Shown: positions 17,145-27,095, numbered from the stretch's first letter. The stretch is DNA of 64,000 nucleotides from Planctomycetota bacterium (GCA_018968885.1 JAGWZK010000010.1:1-64000), one strand, 5' to 3'. The notes: a model not told the origin generated them from the sequence alone. Translations and numbers: made by a program.

Positions 17145-17300
17145 CCCGGAAGGAGAGAGCTCTTGGATCCACGTGGGGATTGTGTCATCCCACGACGTGG
17201 CATAGTTCTTACGCTCGAACCACCTGAGCGGTTCGCGCTGCTCTCTCCAATCTCCTCTCTCCGTACCTGAAGTTCGGGCAGGATTTTTCCCTACCCGTCT
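17107..17300 (-). ncRNA. Candidate structured RNA downstream of hsp20
   Basis: Between the hsp20 stop and aroDE lies a strongly folded segment. A 9-bp closing stem (17152-17160 with 17240-17248, GGAGAGAGC/GCTCTCTCC) encloses two hairpins: CCACGT/ACGTGG with inner GGGAT/ATCCC (17169-17200), and CGAACC/GGTTCG (17216-17235). A further hairpin (17276-17296) has a pair that is a G-U wobble only if the minus strand is the RNA. The segment ends in a minus-strand terminator with seven T. It could be a separate small RNA or the hsp20 3' UTR. It matches no RNA family that I recognise. Confidence 0.45.
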
Positions 17301-17323
17301 GACCTTTCTCACGTGTCTGACTC

Positions 17324-17785
17324 TCAGCGAATCTCGACCCTGCGCCCCTTCTCAGGCGTGATCTTGGTCAAGCGCAGCGTCAGCACGCCATCACGCAACT
17401 CAGCATCGACACTCTCAGGATCCAAGGTCTCGGGCAGAGCCAGAGATCGCGTCACCGTGCCGCTGTAGCGCTCGCGGCGGATCATTGTCTCATCGCTTGA
17501 GTCGGTGTTCGATTCACGCGTCGCCGTGATGGTCAACACGCGATCCTCCACCTCGACTTGCACATGCTCACGGGAAAAGCCCGGAAGCGATGCCCGCAGA
17601 ATGGTGTGAGTCGCGGTTTCAGAAATGTCCAGAGGCAGTGCTTCGCCACTGCGGGCGCGAGGCGCAGCAAAGCTGGTTCCGAAGAACGGCGCAAAGAAAG
17701 GATCTGAAAGCAGCGACTGTGCGACCACCGAAGGAACCGGTGCCGTGCGGGTGCTGACCAGACCGTTGCGAGTATTGCAATTCAT
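17324..17785 (-). CDS. Small heat-shock protein (Hsp20/alpha-crystallin)
   Basis: 153 residues. The alpha-crystallin domain spans about residues 50-150: LPLDISETATHTILRASLPG, VEVEDRVLTITATRE, then SLALPETLDPESVDAELRDGVLTLRL ending in the usual strand, with a short tail. It acts as an ATP-independent holdase in the cytoplasm. The ATG at 17785 has GGAGG eight bases upstream (CTGGAGGTTTGGAC); a longer frame from 17860 is less likely. No CIRCE-type operator was found upstream. The 3' side carries the structured RNA candidate and a terminator. Confidence 0.92.
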   Translation of the reverse strand: MNCNTRNGLVSTRTAPVPSVVAQSLLSDPFFAPFFGTSFAAPRARSGEALPLDISETATHTILRASLPGFSREHVQVEVEDRVLTITATRESNTDSSDETMIRRERYSGTVTRSLALPETLDPESVDAELRDGVLTLRLTKITPEKGRRVEIR

Positions 17786-18074
17786 GTCCAAACCTCCAGA
17801 ATATTGGTTCAATTTGCCGGAGTGGTCCACACCACCCGGATAGCTCAGGTATTGCAACACCCGTGCCAGACCAGATCCAGCCCATCAGGAACGTCCACTC
17901 TCATTTATCAAGGTGCCAACACACTTGGAATGCCACGGTTTCGTGCCGGAGTGACACCTGACTGACAGAGTGGCAGCGAAGCCCGGTCGATCACCTTTGC
18001 AAGTAGCTTCCTGCCGTTCCCAATCACTTTCCAGTCGAACCGCAACCCTGATTTCCCCGTATCCTCTGAAACTC

Positions 18075-18809
18075 GTGACGACCACCCCGGATAGTGCAGC
18101 CATTACACCGACCGACCCGGCTTCGTTTGGTTCAAGTCCAGATGGCCAAGGTCCTGAAACTGCATCGACCGCTGCCACTTCCGAAATCTCTTCGGATACC
18201 CCACCGCCTCTGCCGGGTGGCAAGCACGTGCACACCACGGATGAATGCCGCTGCATCACCTGCGGCTATTCGCTGCGAGGGCTAGCCGCCACCGGGTCGT
18301 GCCCCGAGTGTCGCACGCTCTACGAGCCACTTCCTCCCCGCATCCCCGCTGGCTACGTCTGCTATCGCTGCTCCTATTCCCTCGCCGACATGCCCACCGA
18401 CGGGGCCTGCCCGGAGTGCGGCACCAACTACTCCTTTGCCCACGCCTTTCGAGGCCTTCCCTATCCGGGTCAGTTCTCACTGGTCATGCGGCTAGGATGG
18501 CCAGCCCTCATCGCAGCACCCATGATCTTCTTTGTGATGCTGAGCGCCTGGTCTCCACGCGGCTCACTTGAATCTCTGGCTTGCCCGATCGCGCTGCTGT
18601 TCATCGCCAACCTGCTGAATTTCCCCATTTCCACCAGCCACGCGCTGAGAAACTATGTTCCCCCCTCCAAACGCAAAGGATACTTTGCCGCGTTTCGTTC
18701 CCTGGGTGGGTGGGTGCTGACGGCATGGATTCTCTCCGGGGTATTTCTTCTTGGTCCGGTCCTTGCCATCGGACTGGCGATTCACTTCGCCATCTTCAGC
18801 AAACTCTGA
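18075..18809 (+). CDS. Double zinc-ribbon membrane protein
   Basis: About 244 residues. A Ser/Thr/Pro-rich N-terminal tail is followed by two C-x2-C-x11-C-x2-C ribbons (CITCGYSLRGLAATGSCPEC and a second starting CYRCSYSLADM), then three to four membrane helices in the C-terminal half. The ribbons match those of the 157-residue protein at 4.3-4.8 kb, so the two are paralogous in design. The start is uncertain: the GTG at 18075 is used, and a GTG at 17970 would add 35 residues. The 17786-18074 gap upstream holds no other gene that I can support. Function unknown. Confidence 0.7.
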   Translation: MTTTPDSAAITPTDPASFGSSPDGQGPETASTAATSEISSDTPPPLPGGKHVHTTDECRCITCGYSLRGLAATGSCPECRTLYEPLPPRIPAGYVCYRCSYSLADMPTDGACPECGTNYSFAHAFRGLPYPGQFSLVMRLGWPALIAAPMIFFVMLSAWSPRGSLESLACPIALLFIANLLNFPISTSHALRNYVPPSKRKGYFAAFRSLGGWVLTAWILSGVFLLGPVLAIGLAIHFAIFSKL

Positions 18810-18864
18810 CCATTCATGGACGGTTTTGCGTACAGTGCCCCCGGAAAGCAGATGGGAGGCGCGT

Positions 18865-20055
18865 TTGGCACACATCGGATCTCAACGGCCGGGAACTCTT
18901 CGCATGGGCATGGTCGGTGGCGGACGCGATGCCTTCATCGGCGCCGTGCACCGCCTCGCGGCGTGCATGGATGGGCATGTCGCCGTTGTTGCTGGGGCAC
19001 TGGCCTCCACACCCGAAAAGTCTCTGGCTTCGGGGCGCGATTTGGGTCTGGACCCCTCGCGTGTCTATCCGGATTGGCAGACCATGCTGGCTGCGGAATG
19101 TAAGCTGCCGCGCGAGCAGCGCATCGACTTTGTCAGCATCGTTACGCCCAACTTCATGCACTTTCCCATTGCCAAGGCCTTCGCCGAGGCGGGGATTCAT
19201 GTCGTCTGCGACAAGCCCATGGTGCTGACCTCGGCTCAGGCCAAAGAACTCTGCGCGATCACAGCGGCCCAAAAGGTCGTCTTTGGCGTCACATACAACT
19301 ACTCGGGATACCCGATGGTCAAGCAAGCGCGCGATCTGGTGCGCAGTGGCGAACTCGGCGACATCCGCCGCGTGGTGGTGGAATACCACCAGGGGTGGCT
19401 GGCCACACCGCTGGAGAGCAGCGGCCAGAAGCAGGCAGGTTGGCGCACCGACCCAGCGCGTTCGGGCGCAGGCGCCATCGGTGACATCGGCAGCCACGCC
19501 GAGCAACTGGCGTCTTACATCACCGGGTTAGAACTGGATTCGATCTGCGCCGACCTGAGCACATTCCTCCCGGGTCGGCGTGTCGATGATGACGCCGCCG
19601 TCATGATGCGCTTTGCCCCTCGCAACGGCGTCGCCGCCAGAGGCATGCTCATCGCCAGCCAGATTCAGGCCGGCTGCGAAAACGACCTCACCATCCGCAT
19701 CGGTGGCAGCAAGGGCACACTCACCTGGAGTCAGGAAGACCCTAACTTCCTGGTGCTGCGCAGCGATGGCCAGCCAGAGCGCATCTTCCGTCGCGGCAAT
19801 CCGTATTTAGGCAACCTCGCCAAGGCCAGTGCTCGCGTCCCCAGTGGCCACCCCGAAGGATTTATCGAGGCCTTTGCCAACGTTTACAACAGCATCGCTG
19901 CGGCAATCCGAGCCGGCGCGGGTGGACCACAAGCGGCCACTGAGTTTGACTTTCCGGGTGTCATCGATGGTGCGCGGGGTGTGCACTTCATCGAGCGAGC
20001 CATCGCCAGCAGCCAGTCGCAGAACAAGTGGACTGAAGCACGCTTTACGGCCTGA
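18865..20055 (+). CDS. Gfo/Idh/MocA-family oxidoreductase (cytoplasmic)
   Basis: 396 residues. The dinucleotide-binding start is [19 protein letters not shown], followed by [14 protein letters not shown], the HVVCDKPM motif with the catalytic Lys, and the C-terminal domain ([19 protein letters not shown]). Unlike the relative at 6.3-7.6 kb it has no signal peptide. The TTG at 18865 is preferred because GGGAGG lies five bases upstream; an ATG at 18904 would remove 13 residues. It ends 6 bp from the convergent QueC-like gene. The substrate is probably a sugar or inositol derivative, but the sequence does not settle it. Confidence 0.88.
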   Translation: MAHIGSQRPGTLRMGMVGGGRDAFIGAVHRLAACMDGHVAVVAGALASTPEKSLASGRDLGLDPSRVYPDWQTMLAAECKLPREQRIDFVSIVTPNFMHFPIAKAFAEAGIHVVCDKPMVLTSAQAKELCAITAAQKVVFGVTYNYSGYPMVKQARDLVRSGELGDIRRVVVEYHQGWLATPLESSGQKQAGWRTDPARSGAGAIGDIGSHAEQLASYITGLELDSICADLSTFLPGRRVDDDAAVMMRFAPRNGVAARGMLIASQIQAGCENDLTIRIGGSKGTLTWSQEDPNFLVLRSDGQPERIFRRGNPYLGNLAKASARVPSGHPEGFIEAFANVYNSIAAAIRAGAGGPQAATEFDFPGVIDGARGVHFIERAIASSQSQNKWTEARFTA

Positions 20056-20061
20056 GCGGAG

Positions 20062-20712
20062 TCACGCCGTCGGCAGCGAAAGATCGATCCCGGCATCCAT
20101 CAAAATCGGCAGCCAGCGGCGGATCTGAATCAACTTCAATCGCGATGCCGCATCAAGCGCGGTATCTGGTGGAAGTCGATCAGACATGACTCGCGCCACC
20201 AGCGTGTCATCCCACCACCACGCCAATCGCACCGGCGCATCGACATCCAGAGCGAGATCGGCCACCTGCTCATCAGCAAGATCAACGAGCTCAGCTCGAA
20301 TCGGGATCGGGTCCGGATCAGCACTGGCGAGTTGCACCAGTCGGGCCGCAAGTCCGGCGCGGTGCACCAGACGTGCCGCTTCATCCAGATCGACCACACC
20401 CACTCCACCCGCGTGCACCGGCCAACTGATCTTGCCGACGCGCTGCTCGCGAGCCACCTCGGCAGCGCGAACCAGCAACTGATTCTGGCTCTCATCCGCT
20501 CTTTGCGTCAGCACCACACGAAGTCCAAAGGCCTCGGCGATATCGATGGCGGCGGATCGGCGCAGTGGTGCGGCGGCGCCCACTCCCGGTGCAATCGCGG
20601 CCAAACCCTGCCCCCCGGCAGAGCCGAGCAGTTCATCGCGCACGATCGCAGCACCAATGACACTGGAAAGATCGCCATCGAGCAAAGTCAGAATGTTGGA
20701 GCCGTCGGCCAC
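20062..20712 (-). CDS. QueC/PP-loop-like protein without the SGGxDS motif
   Basis: 216 residues, GTG start. The general layout resembles QueC-type ATP pyrophosphatases: an N-terminal strand and loop (ILTLLDGDLSSVIGAAIVRDE), then a helix (RRSAAIDIAEAFGLRVV), KISWPVHAGG, a DLDEAARLVHRAGLAARL helix, and a short C-terminal part with WWWDD where QueC has zinc cysteines. The ATP-binding SGGxDS reads DGDLSS, and the zinc cysteines are missing. The enzyme activity is therefore probably lost or changed. It may be the last gene of the minus-strand block that also holds tgt. Homology to QueC is my judgement from motif order and needs a profile search. Confidence 0.5.
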   Translation of the reverse strand: MADGSNILTLLDGDLSSVIGAAIVRDELLGSAGGQGLAAIAPGVGAAAPLRRSAAIDIAEAFGLRVVLTQRADESQNQLLVRAAEVAREQRVGKISWPVHAGGVGVVDLDEAARLVHRAGLAARLVQLASADPDPIPIRAELVDLADEQVADLALDVDAPVRLAWWWDDTLVARVMSDRLPPDTALDAASRLKLIQIRRWLPILMDAGIDLSLPTA

Positions 20713-20783
20713 GTCGGCATGATAACGCGCTGGGCCGATGGGTGCGGCCGGTCGCCGTCACCGACACATCCATGGTTTGGTGC

Positions 20784-21755
20784 TCAATAGTTGGGAGTCG
20801 GCGCCCTGAAATCAGAGAAATTGATGGAACGGAAGTAGTCGATGGTTTTGACCAGACCATCGCGGAGCTGAGTCTTGGGTTCCCAACCCAGTTTCTGCCG
20901 CGCCAGCGTGATGTCGGGCTGACGCTGCAGCGGGTCATCCTGCGGCAGGGGCTTGTGGATGATTTTGCCTTTGTTGCCCGTCAGTTCCATGATCAACTGA
21001 GCCAACTGCATGATGGTGAACTCGTTGGGATTGCCGATGTTAACCGGGCCAACAAACTCGTCGGGACCATTCATCATGCGGATCATCGCCTCCACCAGAT
21101 CGTCGCGATAGCAGAAACTGCGGGTCTGGGCCCCGTCACCAAACATGCTGATGTCCTGACCCAAAAGGGCCTGACGAATGAAGTTTGACACCACGCGACC
21201 ATCAAAGGGGTGCATGCGGGGGCCATACGTATTGAAGATGCGCACCACGCGGATATTCACGCGATTGGAGCGGTAATAGTCAAAGAAAAGCGTCTCGGCT
21301 GCGCGCTTTCCCTCGTCATAGCACGCGCGAGGGCCGATCGGATTCACATTGCCGCGATACGACTCTGGCTGCGGATGCACCGTCGGATCGCCGTACACCT
21401 CGCTGGTGCTGGCCTGCAAGACCTTGGCGCGGCAGCGCTTGGCCATGCCCAGCACGTTGATCGCCCCCATGACGGAAGTCTTCATCGTCTTAATGGGGTT
21501 GTACTGATAGTGACCAGGTGCCGCAGGGCAGGCAAGGTTGTAAATCTCATCCACTTCCAGATGAATCGGATGCGTGACATCGTGGCGGATCAACTCAAAG
21601 TTGGGCTTGCCAAGCAAGTGTGCGACGTTGGACTTCTGGCTGGTGAAAAAGTTATCCAGGCAGATCACATCGTGCCCGGACTCGACCAATCGCTCGCACA
21701 AGTGCGAACCAAGAAAGCCAGCTCCGCCAGTCACCAGAATCCGCTTGATCGCCAC
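20784..21755 (-). CDS. UDP-glucuronate decarboxylase (UDP-xylose synthase)
   Basis: 323 residues, SDR family. [19 protein letters not shown] binds [32 protein letters not shown] and the catalytic S/T-Y-K set ([10 protein letters not shown], then [11 protein letters not shown]) are those of UXS enzymes, as is [21 protein letters not shown]. It converts UDP-glucuronate to UDP-xylose for surface glycans. The GTG at 21755 has AGAGGAA upstream. It lies directly behind another epimerase gene, which points to glycan or LPS precursor supply. Confidence 0.92.
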   Translation of the reverse strand: MAIKRILVTGGAGFLGSHLCERLVESGHDVICLDNFFTSQKSNVAHLLGKPNFELIRHDVTHPIHLEVDEIYNLACPAAPGHYQYNPIKTMKTSVMGAINVLGMAKRCRAKVLQASTSEVYGDPTVHPQPESYRGNVNPIGPRACYDEGKRAAETLFFDYYRSNRVNIRVVRIFNTYGPRMHPFDGRVVSNFIRQALLGQDISMFGDGAQTRSFCYRDDLVEAMIRMMNGPDEFVGPVNIGNPNEFTIMQLAQLIMELTGNKGKIIHKPLPQDDPLQRQPDITLARQKLGWEPKTQLRDGLVKTIDYFRSINFSDFRAPTPNY

Positions 21756-21786
21756 GGTTATTCCTCTCGCTGAGTGCAGTTTGGGG

Positions 21787-22815
21787 TCAGAGTGTCGGGT
21801 CTTGGCTTAACATGGCAGCGTATCGCGCCACGGCCTCGCGGGGCTTCCACACCGGTCGCCATCCCAGCCCGGATGTCGTCGCCGAAAGATCGGCACAAGT
21901 GAAATCCTGATAAAAGGCCCGGATGTGTTCGGGCATGTCGAAGTACTCAACCTTGAATTCGGCGAATTGAGGAACCGAGGCGATCGCCTCGGCAATCTCG
22001 CGGAAGCTCGTCGCCACGCCAGAGCCGACGTTGTAGACGCCACTGATCGGGTTGGGCAGGTGGCCTCCGGGGTTGGCCAGTCCCGCCGCGGCGAGGGTGC
22101 AATTCACCACATCGTCGACATACACCTGATCGCGGGCCTGAGACCCATCCTTAAAGAGGCGCGACGGTTGGCCTGAGGTGAACTGCCTGACCAATTGGCG
22201 AGCCATGGAGGCCATCTTTCCTTTTGCCGCCTCGCCGGGGCCAAAGACGTTGAAGTAGCGCAGCCCCACCACCGACGAGCGGGCGCTGCCCCCAGCGCGT
22301 GCGATGGCTCGCGAGGCGACCGATTCCATCAGCCATTTGCTGAAGCCGTAGATGTTGTTGGGCCTGCCCGCCGCAGAGATTGGGAACGCAACCCGCGCCG
22401 CCGTCTGGGGGGGTGTGCCATAGGTCGCGGCACTGGAGCAATACGCCAAAGTCACACCATGCTTCAGACACGCATCGACGAGAGGGCGGAATCCTTCAGT
22501 GTTGATCGCCAGCATGCGTTGCTGGTCCATCACGGTGGTATCGGTGATGGCTGCAAGGTGAAAGACCGCCCGAGTGGGCTTTGAAAGGAGGTCATTCCAA
22601 TCGACACTGGTGTAACAGCGGCCGATGCATTCACCATGAAAGGGAGCCACGTTGGCACGATCGCACGCAGAGACGACGTTGGAAAAATGGCTGCTGGAAA
22701 AGTCATCGATGATGACGATTTCGGCGCCGGGGCGCGAGCCAAGCAACGCCGCCACCAGATTGGATCCGACAAATCCACTGCCACCCGTGATGATGAAGCG
22801 TTCGCGTACAGTCAT
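21787..22815 (-). CDS. NAD-dependent epimerase, HldD-like
   Basis: 342 residues, SDR family. [66 protein letters not shown] and [19 protein letters not shown] follow the order in ADP-L-glycero-D-manno-heptose 6-epimerase, although identity to true HldD cannot be measured here. The likely role is sugar-nucleotide epimerisation for LPS core or other glycans. The ATG at 22815 has GAGGAG close upstream; an ATG at 22833 overlaps the end of the LysM gene. It is coupled to the LysM gene upstream and UXS downstream. Confidence 0.85.
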   Translation of the reverse strand: MTVRERFIITGGSGFVGSNLVAALLGSRPGAEIVIIDDFSSSHFSNVVSACDRANVAPFHGECIGRCYTSVDWNDLLSKPTRAVFHLAAITDTTVMDQQRMLAINTEGFRPLVDACLKHGVTLAYCSSAATYGTPPQTAARVAFPISAAGRPNNIYGFSKWLMESVASRAIARAGGSARSSVVGLRYFNVFGPGEAAKGKMASMARQLVRQFTSGQPSRLFKDGSQARDQVYVDDVVNCTLAAAGLANPGGHLPNPISGVYNVGSGVATSFREIAEAIASVPQFAEFKVEYFDMPEHIRAFYQDFTCADLSATTSGLGWRPVWKPREAVARYAAMLSQDPTL

Positions 22816-22822
22816 GCGCTCC

Positions 22823-23491
22823 TCACCGCCCATCCTGCTGGGTGTCGTTCACCTGCGGAATGGTCAATACCTGGCCGATCTTCAAAGCATCTTTGGAAGC
22901 CATGGTCGAGCGGTTGGCCTGATAAATCGCGTCGGCGTACTTGGGTGAACCGAGCATTCGTTGCGCGATCAAAGACAACGAATCACCCCTTTGTACCGTG
23001 TATGTGCGAGTTACCGAAGTTGGCTGACCTGCCCCTGCTGCATCCGGACTCTCCTTCACCGGCTCTGGCACAGCAACGGGAATGCCCTGAATGTTGTTGG
23101 GGTCTTTGGGCACAAGGATCACGCGGCCGGCGCGAAGACGCCGCGGATCCATCAGCGGGTTTGACCTGGCGATGACACTGCCATCGACGCCGGAACCAAA
23201 GAATCGCTCGGCGATGGTCTGGAAGGAATCACCCGGTTGCACCGTGTACTGATGAAAGCCGGGTGGAATCACACCAGCATTCGGAGAGACCGGGGGCGGA
23301 CCATCGGCCTCGGCACCCTGATCAGGTGCCGCGAGTAGTGTCGGATTTTCGGTTAATCCGCCATTTTCGTCGGAAGGAGCCGCAGCGAAACTGATGCGGG
23401 GAGCCCGGGGTGTCCACATCCAATAGGTGCCGATCCACACTACCGCCAGCAACAGCAATCCACCCAGAATGCGTGCTGAGGCGTGATTCAC
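22823..23491 (-). CDS. Membrane-anchored protein with two LysM domains
   Basis: 222 residues. One N-terminal membrane helix (GGLLLLAVVWIGTYWMW) is followed by a Pro/Ala-rich spacer and two LysM modules: YTVQPGDSFQTIAERFFGSG (about 82-130) and YTVQRGDSLSLIAQRMLGSP (about 163-212). LysM binds peptidoglycan or related N-acetylglucosamine polymers, so the protein probably tethers the inner membrane to the wall. No hydrolase domain is present. It follows secDF after a short tandem-repeat spacer. Confidence 0.88.
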   Translation of the reverse strand: MNHASARILGGLLLLAVVWIGTYWMWTPRAPRISFAAAPSDENGGLTENPTLLAAPDQGAEADGPPPVSPNAGVIPPGFHQYTVQPGDSFQTIAERFFGSGVDGSVIARSNPLMDPRRLRAGRVILVPKDPNNIQGIPVAVPEPVKESPDAAGAGQPTSVTRTYTVQRGDSLSLIAQRMLGSPKYADAIYQANRSTMASKDALKIGQVLTIPQVNDTQQDGR

Positions 23492-23551
23492 GCGAACCTC
23501 CTATCCAAACCTGATGGCTCAAAATGAATCATCGGCCTAAACCTCCCTTGT

Positions 23552-23605
23552 CCCATCAGTCCTGAGCCCATCAGTCCTGAGCCCATCAGTCCCGGGTCCA
23601 TCAGT
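23552..23605. repeat. 15-bp tandem repeat, about 3.6 copies
   Basis: The unit CCCATCAGTCCTGAG occurs at 23552, 23567 and 23582 (third copy with CCGGG at its end), with a partial fourth copy that runs into the secDF stop codon. It fills part of the gap between secDF and the LysM gene. Confidence 0.85.
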
Positions 23606-26600
23606 TTGTGGGAGCCACCACGCCGCGAGGCGTCGCCTCAGTCTCATTGCCTTTGCGTGACCAGACCATGGGCGCGGCAACCGCAATCGACGAGTAGGTG
23701 CCGATGCCGATGCCAACCACAAGGGCGAATGCGAACGGACGGACACCCTCTCCGCCGAAGCAGTAGAGAATAAGGGACGTACACACGGTCGAGCCGGAAG
23801 TGATGATGGTGCGGCTGATGGTCTGATTGACCGCCAGATTGATCATCTCTGCCGTGGCATACTGCAATTTGCCCTTAGTCTCGCGAATGCGGTCCATGAT
23901 GATGATGGTGTCGTTCAGGGAGTATCCTGCAACGGTGAGCATCGCTGCGACCATGTTGAGATCAATCTTGAAGGGCAGAATGCCCAGCGTGTGAGCCACA
24001 CCCTGCAATGAAGGTGACTCCCAAAGAATCTCACACAGAGCGATTGCACCCAGCACAGTGAGCACGTCGTGCAGAGTCGCGACAATTGCCGCCAACGAAT
24101 ACCTGGCACCCTTGAATCGAACCCAGATGTAGATTGCGATCAACACGAACGAAAGGAGCACGGCAGCCACTGCCTGGGCCTTAAAGGTGTTGGCGATCGC
24201 CGGGCTGAAATTCTGCACACTCGCGGAGGTAGAGGAAACCGTGAGTGCATCCCGAACCAGATTCCATTCGCGCCGGGCGACGGTGTCCGACCAGCGATCC
24301 TCATCGGCCATGAAACTGAAGTTCTCATCGCGCACCACAAGCGCAAAGCCGGATACTGCGGTTTCATCTCCGGCAAGCACGAAGTACTCGGATGTGCGGC
24401 TGAGCGTGTCGGAGTATTCCGGTTCACCACGCTTCTTTTCGATGCGAGCGCGAATCGATTCCAAAGAAACCGGGGGTTCGATCCCATCGACGACAAGGGC
24501 CACGCCCCCTTCAAACCGCTTGACATCACTGCGAATGGCCGGACGCTCGATCACATCACCCAGCGTCGCCCGATCGACGCGATACACCGGCGCCTTGCGC
24601 CAATCCGTCGCCTCCATGGAGGCAAAGCGCAGTTCGCGGTCTTCGCTGATCAGACCCACAAGCCCCTGACCAACCACGTCGCGCACCGTGGCTTCGTCCG
24701 TCGCCGTGGTCTTGATCATGAACCAGTGCGAACGAACACCCGTTTCATCGGGATTAATCGGGGTGACATCCAGAGTTTGCAACGGCAATCGCGAAGGGTC
24801 ATCCGCAGCCAGCGATTCGGCGGCCTTGCGCAATCGGGATTCAACCTCAGCACGTTCCATGGTGATGGGTTTGCCGGTCTTGGGGTCGGTGGCAAACTGC
24901 ACATCCACCTGAGTACCGCCCAAGAACTCGATGTGCAGCATTTTGTCGCCACGCAGGAACACGGCATACAGGCCCATGAGCACATAGATCGTGGAGATCG
25001 TGAAAAATATGTGCCGATAACGCATCCAGTTGATGTTGGGGGTCAACGCCTTCTGCAAGCCGGGAACCGCCATCGGCAACATGCTGGTCTTGCGCCACCC
25101 CAATTGCACGATGAGCACATCAAAGATCAATCGGGTGATTACCAAAGCTGCAAACAGCGTGGCGATGACGCCGATGCCCATAGTGATGGCAAAGCCTTTG
25201 ATTTCCTGCGTGCCGACATACGCCAGCACCACGCACACAATCAGGTTGGTGACGTTGCCGTCGACAATGGATGACAGGGCCTTGGAGAAGCCGAGTCGCA
25301 CTGCAGTCTTCAGATCTGCGCCGCGGTTCATTTCCTCGCGCATGCGCTCGTAGATGAGCACGTTAGCATCCACCGCCATGCCGAAGGTGAGAATCACGCC
25401 GGCAATGCCCGGCATCGTGAACGCGGCTTTGGCCAGAGCCATCATGCCCACGATGATCAGGGCGTTGCAGAAGAGGGCGATCACGGCGATGAAGCCGCAA
25501 CCAAAGTAGTAGACGACCATAAATCCGCTGACAACCACCAGCGCGACCACACCGGCTTTCAGACCATTCTGCAGGTTGTCAGCACCCAATGCCGGACCAA
25601 TCGATTGAATCGACAGCGGCTTGGGAGAGAGCTTGGCCTGCAACGAGCCGGCATTCAGCACGCGGATCACGTAATCGCGTTCTTCCTTCTGATCCACACC
25701 CGTGATCTGACCCGATCTGGAGATCGCCGATTGCAACCGCGGCGCTGTGTACACCTGATCATCCAGCAGGATCGCCATTTTGTTATTTGTCTTGGCTGGC
25801 TCGCGCGTCAGGTTCCCCAGCAGCGTGCCACCCAAAGGGTCCATCTGAAAAGCAATCGAGGGCTTGCCGAGTTCGTCGGCACTCTCCTGAGCACCTTTGA
25901 CGCGCCAATCGCCTTCGTCCGCCGTCAAACGCTTGCCCCGCACATCCCAACACAGGAGGTAATACTCCCCTTCTTTGGACATGTCACCGACGTAGCCGCG
26001 CGAGGCAAAGAACGCCGCCGGGTCGGCCTGCAAGAACGCCAATTCCGCTGTGCTGGTGTACCAGTTCTCGATCTGATTGACCTTGTACCAGCGTGCATCT
26101 GTCGATCGCACATTCTGGGCACCGCGCGTCCGCAGTTCCGTGCGCAGGCGATCCTCATCTGTGGTGAAATTGCTGCCACCACTCGCTGCCGGATCAACCG
26201 TGATACGGAAGGAGATCACGCCCGCGCCCTTGAGCAGGCGAATCAGATCCTGGGGATCATCAAGTGTGGTACGTTCCTTCAGATACGCATCCTGAGCCGC
26301 GATAATCCGCTCGATTTGCGGCACCGCCTCAGGGTGGGCCGCCTTCAGCACCTTGATACCACGCTCACGCGGGCTTTCCACCACGATGCGCTTCTGGGCC
26401 GGGTCTTTGGCAGCCGGATCCTCCAGAGTGCGTGTGCGATTGGAAAGGTTCAGGATGCGTTGAACTTCTTCACCTGAGACAACGCCCTTGAAAAACTCCG
26501 TTCGAGCGGCGTCAAAGCGGCCAATCGCTTCGCCTGCTGCGACAACCAAAGCGTCATACTCAGGACCACTCTTGTTGGCGGCGCGAGCTGCGCGCTCAGC

Positions 26601-27095
26601 CTCTCTGGCTACGGCTACCTCATCCGCGGCAGCAAGGGCCGCCTTGAGCTTGGTCTTCTGACCCGATTCTTCCTTAAACAGGTCGTTGATGGCTTTCTCA
26701 CGCCCAGCGGCATCCATGCGGACGATGGAGTCAAACCTCGCCTCGCTCATCGCGGTGCGGCCGAGTTGCTGCAACTCTGACTCGTACACCGCCTTCAATC
26801 CTTTGACCTTGTCGCTGGGGAGGGGCATCGTCACTTCGATGCGGTCGTTGCCCTGCGCGACAAAGGTGATGTCCAGAGTGCCGGTGGGGTTGATGCGCTG
26901 CTTGAGGACGTTGATCGTCTGATCCAGCACCGCCTTGGCACTTTCATCCTGCTTGATCTGCACGGCATACACCAGCGAGACACCGCCTCGCAGGTCCTTG
27001 CCCAGCTTCAACTGCTTTTCCAGCGGCACAATCGAGTACCAGCACAACGCCAGCACCGCAAGCACCAAAACCGCCGTCTGATAGATCTTTCTCAT
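23601..27095 (-). CDS. secDF: Fused protein-export proteins SecD-SecF
   Basis: 1164 residues. It uses the proton gradient to complete Sec-dependent export. The SecD half has an N-terminal helix, LGKDLRGGVSLVY, a large periplasmic region, and the GMAVDANVLIYERMREE motif in its membrane part. The SecF half begins near residue 740 (HIFFTISTIYVLMG, LHIEFLGGTQVDV) and has AAMLTVAGYSLNDTIIIMDRIRE. The SecD periplasmic part carries an Ala/Glu-rich coiled-coil-like insert at about residues 140-220. Order with yajC and tgt upstream matches the classical tgt-yajC-secD-secF cluster. SecD-SecF fusions are known in several phyla. Confidence 0.95.
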   Translation of the reverse strand: MRKIYQTAVLVLAVLALCWYSIVPLEKQLKLGKDLRGGVSLVYAVQIKQDESAKAVLDQTINVLKQRINPTGTLDITFVAQGNDRIEVTMPLPSDKVKGLKAVYESELQQLGRTAMSEARFDSIVRMDAAGREKAINDLFKEESGQKTKLKAALAAADEVAVAREAERAARAANKSGPEYDALVVAAGEAIGRFDAARTEFFKGVVSGEEVQRILNLSNRTRTLEDPAAKDPAQKRIVVESPRERGIKVLKAAHPEAVPQIERIIAAQDAYLKERTTLDDPQDLIRLLKGAGVISFRITVDPAASGGSNFTTDEDRLRTELRTRGAQNVRSTDARWYKVNQIENWYTSTAELAFLQADPAAFFASRGYVGDMSKEGEYYLLCWDVRGKRLTADEGDWRVKGAQESADELGKPSIAFQMDPLGGTLLGNLTREPAKTNNKMAILLDDQVYTAPRLQSAISRSGQITGVDQKEERDYVIRVLNAGSLQAKLSPKPLSIQSIGPALGADNLQNGLKAGVVALVVVSGFMVVYYFGCGFIAVIALFCNALIIVGMMALAKAAFTMPGIAGVILTFGMAVDANVLIYERMREEMNRGADLKTAVRLGFSKALSSIVDGNVTNLIVCVVLAYVGTQEIKGFAITMGIGVIATLFAALVITRLIFDVLIVQLGWRKTSMLPMAVPGLQKALTPNINWMRYRHIFFTISTIYVLMGLYAVFLRGDKMLHIEFLGGTQVDVQFATDPKTGKPITMERAEVESRLRKAAESLAADDPSRLPLQTLDVTPINPDETGVRSHWFMIKTTATDEATVRDVVGQGLVGLISEDRELRFASMEATDWRKAPVYRVDRATLGDVIERPAIRSDVKRFEGGVALVVDGIEPPVSLESIRARIEKKRGEPEYSDTLSRTSEYFVLAGDETAVSGFALVVRDENFSFMADEDRWSDTVARREWNLVRDALTVSSTSASVQNFSPAIANTFKAQAVAAVLLSFVLIAIYIWVRFKGARYSLAAIVATLHDVLTVLGAIALCEILWESPSLQGVAHTLGILPFKIDLNMVAAMLTVAGYSLNDTIIIMDRIRETKGKLQYATAEMINLAVNQTISRTIITSGSTVCTSLILYCFGGEGVRPFAFALVVGIGIGTYSSIAVAAPMVWSRKGNETEATPRGVVAPTN

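Noticed and set aside
17216-17235. GGTTCG-like T-arm suggesting a tRNA or tmRNA
   Set aside because: No acceptor stem, anticodon arm or CCA end can be formed around it.
17240-17296. Possible cobalamin-riboswitch box on the minus strand
   Set aside because: A CCTGCCC stretch recalls the B12 box, but it is part of a plain hairpin and the other conserved riboswitch parts are missing.
16539-17312. Minus-strand open frame of 257 codons
   Set aside because: It runs through the structured RNA region and antisense to aroDE; no family character, and the gap is better explained as RNA structure.
23552-23605. CRISPR array
   Set aside because: The units are directly adjacent 15-mers with no spacers and no cas genes.
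24069-25274. Plus-strand open frame of 401 codons
   Set aside because: It is antisense to secDF; His/Arg-rich shadow composition without motifs.
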